Assembly (NCBI GenBank): GCA_032622095.1
Contig: CP136063.1
Location: 184,307,956-184,371,955 of the forward strand
DNA: 64,000 bases
Source of the DNA: Siphonodentalium dalli
Lineage: Eukaryota > Mollusca > Scaphopoda > Gadilida > Siphonodentaliidae
Direction of reading: 5' to 3'
A program made the position numbers and the translations under genes. How positions within the stretch are numbered: the stretch's first letter is position 1; every line of letters starts with the position of its first letter. The notes under the pieces are model-generated. The model saw only the letters and a program-made list of their open reading frames with translations. It was not told the DNA's origin and searched no databases. This document shows, piece after piece, positions 35,041 through 45,499 of the stretch.

Positions 35041-35864
35041 CAGTGACGGAGTCAATGGGGCCCTAAGGAAGACCGCCCCCCAAAAAACGTGTCAAATGTC
35101 ATGTAAACGTCCGGAAATCCCTCGCGTATGGTTATATTTTGTATGGAACATGTACATGTAGATAATATATCCCCCCCTGGAATCAGGAATCCAGCTTCAA
35201 ATTTACCATGGAATCCGGCCTCCAGCTTCAAATTGACACTGGAATCCGGCGTCCAGTTTCAAATTAACCCTGGAATCCGGCGTCCAGCTTCAAATTGACG
35301 TCTGGAATCCGGCGTACGGTCCAAAATGGGTGGAATCCGGCGTACGAAAAGGGGGGAAGGGGCCCTCATATATTGGAAACGTTAACTATGTATTATAATA
35401 AGGTGATATCTACACCACCAGTAGTGTGCGACAAGCCTTAATTTTCCACAGAATGCTTAAATTTATGTAAGAAATACAATTATTTTGCCACAATGTACGT
35501 CTTTATACAATTAATATGATTAAACTGTGCACATCCGACTGCATTGGGGTGATTTGATGCAATCAAGTTCATTTTATATATGAAAAAGGACAAGTTCTTC
35601 CCCGTTCACCCCTGTACATTTTACTCTGGCATCTCATGGGCCAACGTAACGTTATAGTATCTGGTGTATCATCAGTGGCGGGCCAGAATTCCCATTTAGG
35701 TGGGGGCAGTAGGAAAAGTTTGAATATGTTGATGCCCCATGAACGATTTCCGGGCGTTTACATGACATTGGACATGTTTTGGTAGGGGCCCATATTGTCT
35801 GAAATAGCAAGTAGAGGTTTAATGGGGGCAGTAGGAATTTTGGGACCCCTTGGCTTCGCCACTG
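35041..35864. mobile_element. hAT-like element forming the centre of the foldback element
   Basis: The ends CAGTGACGGAGTCAATGGGG and the complement of CCCCTTGGCTTCGCCACTG form 14-23 base imperfect inverted repeats of hAT style. A second CAGTGGCGG word lies at about 35672, so two related pieces may be nested. The flanking eight bases (GTACAGTC and GACTGTAC) are inverted, not direct, because they belong to the larger palindrome. Confidence 0.55.
35177..35352. repeat. 31-bp minisatellite inside the foldback element
   Basis: About six units begin GGAATCCGGCGTCCAGCTTC or close variants and continue AAATTGACACT, with the last units shortened to GGAATCCGGCGTACG. Confidence 0.85.
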
Positions 35865-36465
35865 GACTGTACACTATTTAGTAAACGATAATACCACGAT
35901 AAAACAAAATCTTCGGAGAATCGGATCTTCGGAGTTATGGGCCGTCGGAGAATCGGGCCTTCGGAGTTATAGGTCTTCGGAGAATCGGCCCTTCGGAGTT
36001 ATAGGTCTTCGGAGTTATAGGTCTTCGGAGAATCGGCCCTTCGGAGTTATGGGCTTTCGGAGAATCGGATCTTCGGAGTTATTGGCCGTCGGAGAATCGG
36101 GTCTTCGGAGTTGTGGGCCGTTGGAGAATCGGGTCTTCGGAGTTGTGGGCCTTCGTAGTAATAGGTCTTCGGAGAATCGGTCTGACACCCTCACATGTCT
36201 GTCGTAGCCACAACCATTGGGAGCTATATGAAATGCAGTTCATGTTGATAGTTAACTTTACTATGTAGTATGTATTTCACTTGCTGACAATTATTCTGAC
36301 TGGGATAAAAATTACAAAAACTGTAAGATTCACAAGACCTCATCTGACCTTGACCTTAAATATATGTACATGTATACAAAGCTCCAAAGAGATGACAATT
36401 ATTATCTTCTACACCAAATTTTGGCCTGATGTCATAGTATTCTGGGTGTCTGTATTATATCATAT

Positions 36466-36540
36466 AAATTATGTCAATTCTACTTTAATAGTGATCATAT
36501 AATTTATATGATCACTATTAAAGTAGAATTGACATAATTT
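36466..36540. repeat. Perfect 75-bp palindrome
   Basis: Arms of 37 bases (36466-36502 and 36504-36540) are exact reverse complements around a single T. The left arm starts AAATTATGTCAATTCTACTT. Absence of any mismatch implies recent origin or a sequence artefact. Confidence 0.95.
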
Positions 36541-37987
36541 GTATGAATTACTAGTGGTTCAGATTCATTTGTCATTTTGTTTAATATTATTTTTGTTTTA
36601 ATGTACAATGTATGTATAATTTACATTAGCCCTTTTAATTGATGTGGGCATTACACTTTTCAATTGAGATGGCAAGACAAATTATAGCTACCATTTCACC
36701 ATCAGTGAGTTTGGAAATTGAATATATATTTGCTATCTTCTATATTTATGTGCTGTGAAAATGCATACTTTGTTCAAATCAGAATGATAAATTAGTTACA
36801 ATGCAGTGAAGTTTTATCACATGTCAGAACAAAATTGAGTTGTTTTAAAAGTTAGTGGAAAACTGACACCTAGCTGTAGATTGGCTTTATGGTTTCAATA
36901 TGTCTAAATAATGTCTTCTGAGTATAAGAAGCATGTTTTTGTCACTTTTGCTATTTGTTTCATATTGTAATGACTGTTAATTTTATTTTACTCTGTTTTC
37001 TGTGAATAAAATTATGTTGAATCAATTTTTGTCATTCAATCTAACTCTATGAGATGGGCTTATTGGCACCTTAAATGTAGTCAACTTGACAGAGTTCCAG
37101 GTGTCATCAAATTGTGAATATCGGGCTGACTATTGATAATTTTTCGATAACATAAATTTGTCACAAATATGAAAATATGACATGACATTTTTAGTAAAAT
37201 TATATGGTGCTATATATTTAATGGCTATAATGTACATGTGGGACCTCAAGCTGATGTTTATGACCACTGTTGGAGTTGGAAACTGCTACCATTTGGCTTA
37301 GCACTGCAATTTTGGTCATTTCAGTGCCCCTTGTGTGTACTACAGTACATATATTGAAAATGTTCCGTCTGATGATATGTTACACAACATGATTTCACTT
37401 GTTGTTGTAACTGTTGTGCTCAATGTGTTGTCCAAACAATTTCAGTCATGTTTCACAATCCTGGGTCACTTTTGGAGAAAACTCCTTAATTCATTTGTAG
37501 TAATCGATATAAACCATTGCATGTTGTAAATTTTTTACTGACTATTTGTAGATATCCTCAAAAATTGGTTATCTATGTTGATAGGTGTTTTATTTATTTT
37601 TTCCCACCTTATTGAAACTATTACGTTGGCCATCTTAAGTTGGAAGGAACACTTTTAACTCAACCTATTGTTACAAAATATTGTGATATATCACTGGGGA
37701 TGAAATTACTCATATTCTGGTAGACCTCAATTGCTTCACTTCTATCAGCCAACTGCAGACACTGAAATGCCAAAACATTTTAACCTGTTTGATCCCAGGT
37801 AGTCACATTGTCTAGACGAAGGGTACAATTTCAGCACGAATATAAGTGTCCCCAGGCCCCAGCATCCATCTTTATGCCCATCAATCAAACTTCGTTGTCT
37901 GAATGATATATTTATCAATGGCATCAAATGTTGGTATGTGGTATAATTACAAGTAAACACATATCACATTTGGTCCGGCCCAACAAC
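36541..37987. other. No gene recognised
   Basis: AT-rich sequence. GTGAATAAAATTATGTTGAA at about 37002 resembles a polyadenylation region, but no upstream coding sequence is seen. Confidence 0.35.
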
Positions 37988-37989
37988 TA

Positions 37990-38203
37990 CAGTAATGCTC
38001 TATTAATCAACCCCTTAACCACAGCAGAATTGTGGGTAACTTTTCAGGATTTAGTCGGAAATATGGCTTGTTGCCATTCATCGGAAAGCTCTCGGCGAGA
38101 GCTTTCCAATGAATGGCAACAAGCCATATTTCCGACTAAATCCTGAAAAGTTACCCATAATTCTGCTGTGGTGAAGGGGTCGATTAATTAGAGCATTATA
38201 CTG
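37990..38203. mobile_element. Tc1/mariner-like palindromic MITE with TA target duplication
   Basis: The whole 214 bases fold into one hairpin with about 100-base arms. The ends CAGTAATGCTCTATTAATCA and CAGTATAATGCTCTAATTAA (complement) are flanked by TA on both sides (37988-37989, 38204-38205). The arms pair almost perfectly through GGATTTAGTCGGAAATATGG and GCTTGTTGCCATTCAT. The TA target and CAGT end fit Tc1/mariner-type mobilisation. Confidence 0.85.
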
Positions 38204-38532
38204 TATTATTGACCGATGTAAGTACATTTTCAACTTATTTGAAGAATATGTAGTTTTTTGGGGGGTTATCCGATTGACAAGTGTAGTATTTATTAATCAA
38301 TCACCTCCAAACTTGTTAGGTATCGTAATCAAAAGAGGACGTGACTAAATTTAGAAATTGGTTCCATTCAGACAATATTCAACTGAGTTATTGCCCTTTT
38401 TCAATATGGAATATTTTGTTTTTGAGTTGTTCAGATGATAACTTGAGTTCTATACAATGCACTGATTAAGTTCGAATTTGGGTCTGGCAATGTTCGAATT
38501 TCTGAAACTTCGCATAGGGTCATGGTAAGTAT

Positions 38533-38688
38533 TAGTTTCCGACCGAGGTATGGGTCATGTATGGCGGCGAGAGACCTGTTGAAAAGCGATGGTACAACCG
38601 AGTCCCCCATAGGGAGATGAGGTTCCTCGCGAGAGACAGTTCTTCTTGCCGCCATACATGACCCACACCGAAGTCGGTAACGAACTTA
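38533..38688. mobile_element. Foldback MITE, about 40-base arms
   Basis: TATGGGTCATGTATGGCGGC in the left arm pairs with GCCGCCATACATGACCCACA in the right arm, and TTTCCGAC pairs with GTCGGTAA further out. The loop of about 70 bases is partly self-complementary (CGAGAGACC and GGTTCCTCG). Confidence 0.8.
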
Positions 38689-38955
38689 CAGACATTCTTT
38701 TCACATGTACACCACTTTAAAAGCTACATTAAATTGAATTTGAATATTCGAATGGACCCATCCGACAACCTATCTGATTTGCGATTCAGTCAGCTAGATA
38801 ACAGCGATGATCATTTCCGTTTAATTCAGAATTGACGTTACAATGAAATTCTGGTGGAATTTGACGGATATATGATGTAATGCATTCGCATGCACTTTTG
38901 GTGTCATGTTGACACAATTTGTATCCAAAAAGTATTGATTCATCCCTTCAGATAC

Positions 38956-39689
38956 TTCACATTTATTATTTATTTGCGCTTAATTAAGTGCAAATATGTG
39001 TCTCAATTTATTTGCGCTTAAGCGCAAATACTTACCACTCCCTTACTTCTCTCTGATTGTGAATGATTGAGTCCATCTCATAGTATATTATTATGGGCCC
39101 ATAGTAATAGCCCCATACAGGCTCGAAAGTTGAAAAAAAACATATTTCCATATGCATATCAGCATCGCTGTCCCTGGTGTCCGAATAATTGGTTCCTCAT
39201 TCCCAGAGCTCTAGTATATTTTATTAAAGGGACGTCTCCTGTACAGATATATACCATTTCCATGGCCATAAAAAGGGAATTAGGGGTTACTTCCCTTATA
39301 TGGTGTACTTATTGACTTGAAATAGGGGGAAAAACCCTATTTTCATATTATCAGCATCCCTGTCTCCATCAATTTGTGTCTCCATCCCAGAGATCTAGTA
39401 TATTTTATAAAAGAGACATACCCTGCACAGATCTACCATTTCCATGGTCATAAAAGGAATCTAGGGGTTACTGGGGGATTGCTTCCCTCACATGGTGGGC
39501 TTATATAGACTTGAGTGATGTGTTTAGGCCTGTGCCATTTAAAATTAATTCAGGGGGATCAATGAATATTAATTTTTATTTGCGCTTAAGGTAAATGATT
39601 TGCGCTTAAGCACAAATGATTTACGCTTAAGCGAAAATGATAGAGGTTATTTGCGCTTAAGCAAAGCGTAAATGAATAATAAATGTGAA
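38956..39689. mobile_element. MITE-like element with TTTGCGCTTAA subterminal repeats
   Basis: Ends TTCACATTTATTATTTATTT and its complement (AAATGAATAATAAATGTGAA) are terminal inverted repeats. Next to both ends the palindromic word TTTGCGCTTAAGCGCAAAT occurs in several variants (38972, 39011, 39578, 39600, 39624, 39651). The interior carries a diverged tandem duplication (about 39107-39320 and 39323-39505) sharing CTAGTATATTTTAT and CCATTTCCATGG. Confidence 0.75.
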
Positions 39690-40029
39690 AAGGGCCTCCC
39701 ATAGGCGGCATTACATATGATTAACTCTGCGCGTCACATTGTTGATGTGTTCATGGATGTAAACAATAACCCGACTCTGTTATTGTTTAAATCCATGAAA
39801 CACATGAAACATTGTCTGTCGCCGAGTTGATCCGGTGGTGGGGACCCGAGTCAAACAATATGGGAGGTGTGTAATAAATGGAACCATCTTTGTGAGTAGG
39901 TCCGTAATGTGACCCCATAACGTAACTAGTTTATGAAACAATCTGTGCTTGTGTGTTTCATTGTGGGGACATGCAAATGTCCTTACAATGTATGGACTTC
40001 CAGATGTTGTGCATAATAGTGAAGTAATG
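39690..40029. other. Short inverted repeat and GTCC-type repeat next to the giant palindrome
   Basis: GATGTGTTCATGGATGTAAA (39743) and its diverged complement TTTAAATCCATGAAACACAT (39786) form a hairpin. GTGGGGACATGCAAATGTCC at 39963 belongs to the GTCCTCACAATG repeat group, which continues right of the palindrome at 50288 and 50430. Confidence 0.5.
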
Positions 40030-41504
40030 AATCGAAGAAGAATAGGGGTCTCGTTACTCTCACATCTAAAAATAGAATCTTTGGGTCTAAAATTGGTTGT
40101 ACTAAAATATTCCCAAAATATCAAAACCCAAAAAAAAAAATTCAAAACTTCAAAAATTTATTTTTTCCAAAAATTATTTTTTCCAAAAAATTTCCAAACT
40201 TCCAAATTATCAAAACCCCAAAATTTCCAAACTTCCAAATTATCAAAACCCTCAAAATTATTTCTCCAAAAAAAGTTTAAATAAAAAATTTATAACGAGT
40301 TTTCTGTTTCTGATAATCTCGATATTAAAATGTCGAATGTTAAATCATTTGCGTGTAATATCTTTCGTTATTTTTTTTTTGTTCAAATATTTTTCATGAA
40401 ATTATTAATCGATGTTTAGAAAATAGCTTTATTGGACATTGGGACCATCGATATGAATGCATACATTCCAGTGTTTTATCGGACGCAGTTCATATAATTG
40501 TCATACCTGAAAATAGACACTATTACTTTTACATAAATAATAAAGAGCGTTTATTCTTTACTTCTCTCTATATGAAGTTATTGAGTATATGACAGGTGTG
40601 TATTATCGTGAATTATTGGAAGTATTGAGACTAACGGTCGAAAATTGTAATGTGAAATTAGAACCCTCCAGAATGAATTGTTCGCTGTACACGCAATCAC
40701 ACACGCGACATTGGTCGTGTGTCACACCTTTGCTTTACCAAATGAATTATATTATTTCCTCGGTCACAGCTATATGGTATTCAGAAAACATATCGATTTG
40801 AGCAGAAATAGTTGTTTAACGGGTTAGTATCAATTAAGGTTGATAAACTGTGTCATTCACACGATAATTAGTTATCCAAAACATGCATACGTCCAGGACA
40901 CTCAATTATAGAAATTGCTTTGATGACATTGTTATAACAACATTACGTAATAACCCCTTATCACTCCATTCACACTTACGACCATTTTGTATGCCGAAAA
41001 CTCCAGGTAGCACCGATGATGTAACATTATATCACTGCTATTGTACCAATGATAGGTTCAGACATGTTCTATGTTTAGAAATAATACTCTTAGTTGTTCC
41101 AATAAAATAGTTATCAAATTCGATCACCAATAGATTTGACTGTGGAATGTAATGACCTTTAACTTATTTATCGATCTAAAGGGACACTCATTATGAATGA
41201 ATGTTAACAATACAAGCGCACGAATGAAGAGCGTTGAACATATACGAAATTACTACACGAATGAATTGAACCTTGAAATTTATATTTTCACATCTTACCA
41301 ACAACAGCTACAGACATAATCATAGTATTATACTGTCTTGCATGTACACACGCTATGACATCATTAAAGGCGGACAATCCACTCACGGTGTGACAACAGA
41401 TACGGACATAGGCATAGTGTTATACAGTCTTCTATGTACCCACGCTATGACACCATTAACGTACATTGGATGTTAGGTCTATGACTCTTGAGTATGCACC
41501 AATC

Positions 41505-42379
41505 AATGAGCAAATGAGCAAGAAAGTGAGCAAATGAGCAAGAAAATGAGCAAATGAGCAAGAAAATGAGCAAATGAGCAAAAAAATGAGCAAATGAGCA
41601 ATAAAAATGAGCAAATGAGCATAAAAATGAGCAAATGAGCAAGAAAATGAGCAAATGAGCAAGAAAATGAGCAAATGAGCAATAAAAATGAGCAAATGAG
41701 CAAAAAAATGAGCAAATGAGCAAGAAAATGAGCAAATGAGCAAGAAAATGAGCAAATGAGCAAGAAAATGAGCAAATAAATGAGCAAATGAGCAAATGAG
41801 CAAAAAATGAGCAAATGAGCAAGAAAATGAGCAAGAAAATGAGCAAATGAGCAATACAAATGAGCAAATGAGCATAAAAATGAGCAAATGAGCAAGAAAA
41901 TGAGCAAATGAGCAAGAAAATGAGCAAATGAGCAAAAATGAGCAAATGAGCAAATAAATGAGCAAATGAGCAATAAAAATGAGCAAATGAGCAAATAAAT
42001 GAGCAAATGAGCAAGAAAATGAGCAAATGAGCAAGAAAATGAGCAAATGAGCAATAAAAATGAGCAAATGAGCAAAAAAATGAGCAAATGAGCAAGAAAA
42101 TGAGCAAATGAGCAATAAAAATGAGCAAATGAGCAAATAAATGAGCAAATGAGCAAATAAATGAGCAAATGAGCAAGAAAATGAGCAAATGAGCAAGAAA
42201 ATGAGCAAATGAGCAATAAAAATGAGCAAATGAGCAAAAAAATGAGCAAATGAGCAAGAAAATGAGCAAATGAGCAATAAAAATGAGCAAATGAGCAAAT
42301 AAATGAGCAAATGAGCAAAAAAATGAGCAATAAAATGAGCAAATGAGCAATAAAAATGAGCAAATGAGCAAAAAAAATG
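41505..42379 (+). repeat. TGAGCAAA minisatellite, left array
   Basis: Hundreds of bases of TGAGCAAA alternate with TGAGCAAGAAAA, TGAGCAATAAAAA and TGAGCAAATAAA. All three minus-strand frames stay open for up to 350 codons and spell repeats of the H-L-L-I-F-L-L-I-C-S-F type, purely because the repeat lacks stops. It is not a gene. Confidence 0.95.
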
Positions 42380-43024
42380 GGCATACCTGTATGTAGGCCT
42401 ACCAGTGGATGAATAGTCTGTCGGAGAAGTACTGTGTAGACAGGTCTTGTCGGTAAGAAAGTCAGACGAGTAGTGAAGGCTCGGCTATTAAAACATAGTA
42501 ATGCGATAGCGAACATCAAACGAGTCTGCGCACGCATATCTGTCAAAGGATACAAGGGCAGTCATTGGTCAATTTATCCCCGGTGTCAGCTCAGTACCCA
42601 ATCGGGACGAAGCCGAAGGTCAACTCATTTTTTTTTGCTCATTATAGTACGTCACTTGGACATTTTATCAGTTTATCACGTGATCACTAAATGTGGCAAT
42701 CGGGCATCCACCGATGCCTGCAATTTATTATTTATAATAATTGGACTCATTGATCTCACGTAAATAATACTCTTAGTTGTTCCAATAAAATAGTTATCAA
42801 ATTCGATCACCAATAGATTTGACTGTGGAATATAATAACCTTTAACTTATTTATCGATCTATGTTAGAACATGGTCTTAACAAAAAACTTGACCATAACA
42901 AAAATTACCTTACATTTATGCATGAATCTAATTAGACCATGCGTAAATATTGTCAGCTTATCGTCTGATGAGCAAATCCGATGTTTATCAAAAATAGTAC
43001 AACTTCCAGTTGGTAATTACTCTT

Positions 43025-44820
43025 ACGAATGAAGAGCGTTGAACATATGCGAAATTACTACACGAATGAACTGAAATTTATATTTTCACATCTTACCAAC
43101 AACAGATACAGACATAGTCATAGTGTTATACTATCTTACATGTACACACGCTATGACATCATTCGAAACTATCTTACATGTACACACGCTATGACATCAT
43201 TCGAAGGGGCAATACACTCAAGGAGTTAAAGTGACACGAAACAAGGGACGTGATGTAATATTGGTGTTTGAATCTTAAAGGAACACAAGACACTCTAAAG
43301 GGACACTCATTATGAATGAATGTTAACAATACAAGCGCACGAATGAAGAGCGTTGAACATATACAAAATTACTACACGAATGAATTGAACCTTGAAATTT
43401 ATATTTCACATCTTACCAACAACAGCTACAGGCATTATCATAGGGTTATACTGTCTTGCATGTACACACACTATGACATCATTAAAGGCGGACAATCCAC
43501 TCACGGTGTGACAACAGATACAGACATAGGCATAGTGTTATACTATCTTACATGTACACACGCTATGACATCATTCGAAGGGGCAATACACTCAAGGAGT
43601 TAATGTGACACGAAACAAGGGACGTGATGTAATATTGGTGTTTGAATCTTAAAGGAACACAAGACACTCTAAAGGGACATGCATTATGAATGAATGTTAA
43701 CAATACAAGCACACGGATGAAGAGCGTTGAACATATACAAAATTACAAGACACTCTAAAGGGACATTCATTATGAATGAATGTTAACAATACAAGCACAC
43801 GAATGAAGAGCGTTGAACATATACGAAATTACTACACGAATGAACTGAAATTTATATTTCACATCTTACCAACAACAGATACAGACATAGTCATAGTGTT
43901 ATACTATCTTACATGTACACACGCTATGACATCATTCGAAGGGTCAATACACTCAAGGAGTTAATGTGACACGAAACAAGGGACGTGATGTAATATTGGT
44001 GTTTGAATCTTAAAGGAACACAAGACACTCTAAAGGGACATTCATTATGAATGAATGTTAACAATACAAGCACACGAATGAAGAGCGTTGAACATATACA
44101 AAATTACAAGACACTCTAAAGGGACATGCATTATGAATGAATGTTAACAATACAAGCACACGAATGAAGAGCGTTGAACATATACGAAATTGCTACACGA
44201 ATGAACTGAAATTTATATTTCACATCTTACCAACAACAGATACAGACATAGTCATAGTGTTATACTATCTTACATGTACACACGCTATGACATCATTCGA
44301 AGGGTCAATACACTCAAGGAGTTAATGTGACACGAAACAAGGGACGTGATGTAATATTGGTGTTTGAATCTTAAAGGAACACAAGACACTCTAAAGGGAC
44401 ATTCATTATGAATGAATGTTAACAATACAAGCACACGAATGAAGAGCGTTGAACATATACAAAATTACAAGACACTCTAAAGGGACATGCATTATGAATG
44501 AATGTTAACAATGCAAGCACACGAATGAAGAGCGTTGAACATATACGAAATTACTACACGAATGAATTGAACCTTAAAATTTATATTTCACATCTTACCA
44601 ACAACCGCTACAGACATAATCATAGTGTTATACTGTCTTGCATGTACACACGCTATGAAATCATTAAAGGCGGACAATCCACTCAAGGAGTTAAAGTGAC
44701 ACGAAACAAGGGACGTGATGTAATATTGGTGGTTGAATCTTAAAGGAACACAAGACACTCTAAAGGGGCACTCATTATGAATGAATGTTAACAATACAAG
44801 CACACGAATGAAGAGCGTTG
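43025..44820 (+). repeat. 361-bp tandem array, left arm
   Basis: GGTCAATACACTCAAGGAG-type words at 43583, 43944 and 44305 give a period of exactly 361. Each full unit contains a 90-odd base internal duplication (AATGAATGTTAACAATACAAGC with AAGAGCGTTGAACATATAC). Diverged partial units stand at 41180, 43025, 43290 and 44770. Short Met-started frames repeat with it and are not genes. Confidence 0.9.
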
Positions 44821-45029
44821 AACATATACAAAATTACTACACGAATGAACCTTGAAATTTATATTTCACATCTTACCAACAGCTACAGACATAATCATAG
44901 GGTTATACTGTCTTGCATGTACCATGCTATGACATCATTAAAGGGGGATAATACACGCACGGTGTGGAATGTTAAAGTGACACGAGATAGCGGGGGTAGC
45001 ATCACCAAATTACCCTCTGGGGACCTCAT

Positions 45030-45289
45030 TCTGCCATCTAAAAATAGAATCTTTGGGTCTAAAATTGGTTGTACTAAAATATTCCCAAAAACCCAAAACT
45101 TCAAAAATTTCAAAAACCCAAAACTTCAAAAATTTCAAAAAACTTCAAAAATTTCAAAAATTTCAAAAAACTTCAAAAATTTCAAAAAACTTCAAAAATT
45201 TCAAAAACTTCAAAAATAAGACCCCGGCGGTTTTTGGGAATATTTTAGTACAACCAATTTTAGACCCAAAGATTCTATTTTTAGATGGC
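45030..45289. repeat. Centre of the palindrome: paired internal terminal motifs around an unpaired A-rich spacer
   Basis: CATCTAAAAATAGAATCTTT and the following bases up to ATATTCCC at 45036-45086 repeat the element's own terminus at 40065-40115, in the same orientation. The complement stands at 45236-45287. Between them, 45094-45228 is a tandem repeat of CTTCAAAAATTTCAAAAA that is not mirrored. The centre therefore looks like a small element of the same family. Confidence 0.8.
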
Positions 45290-45499
45290 AGAATGAGGTC
45301 CCCAGAGGGTAATTTGGTGATGCTACCCCCGCTATCTCGTGTCACTTTAACATTCCACACCGTGCGTGTATTATCCCCCTTTAATGATGTCATAGCATGG
45401 TACATGCAAGACAGTATAACCCTATGATTATGTCTGTAGCTGTTGGTAAGATGTGAAATATAAATTTCAAGGTTCATTCGTGTAGTAATTTTGTATATG

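Larger units (their letters stand above)
34784..36184. mobile_element. Foldback element with 16-bp minisatellite arms
   Basis: The left arm (34784-35007) is about 14 units of a 16-mer of the form CCCATAACTCCGAAGG or TCCGATTCTCCGAAGG. The right arm (about 35910-36182) is about 17 units in inverse orientation (CTTCGGAGAATCGG, CTTCGGAGTTATGGG). Inside the arrays the inverted match continues: TTATTAAATAGTGTACAGTC (35021-35040) pairs with GACTGTACACTATTTAGTAA (35865-35884). Long inverted repeats built of short tandem repeats are the hallmark of foldback (FB/Galileo-like) elements. No transposase is present. Confidence 0.85.
40036..45093 (+). repeat. Left arm of the giant palindrome
   Basis: Contents in order: terminal motif (40036-40118), A-rich CAAAACTTCAAAAATTT-like tract (40119-40290), unique sequence (40300-41170), one copy of the 361-type repeat (41180-41465), TGAGCAAA array (41505-42379), unique segment (42380-42765), a duplicate of 41085-41180 (42766-42862), the 361-bp array (about 43025-44820) and an inner copy of the terminal motif (45030-45093). 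Reading frames are short and not protein-like. Confidence 0.9.

Noticed and set aside
34784-36184. CRISPR-like array of 16-mers
   Set aside because: Units are directly adjacent with no unique spacers, in a eukaryotic context, in two opposite orientations; this is a foldback minisatellite.
43290-44820. 361-bp repeats as a CRISPR or rDNA-type array
   Set aside because: No spacers of constant size, and no rRNA or tRNA similarity was recognised in the units.
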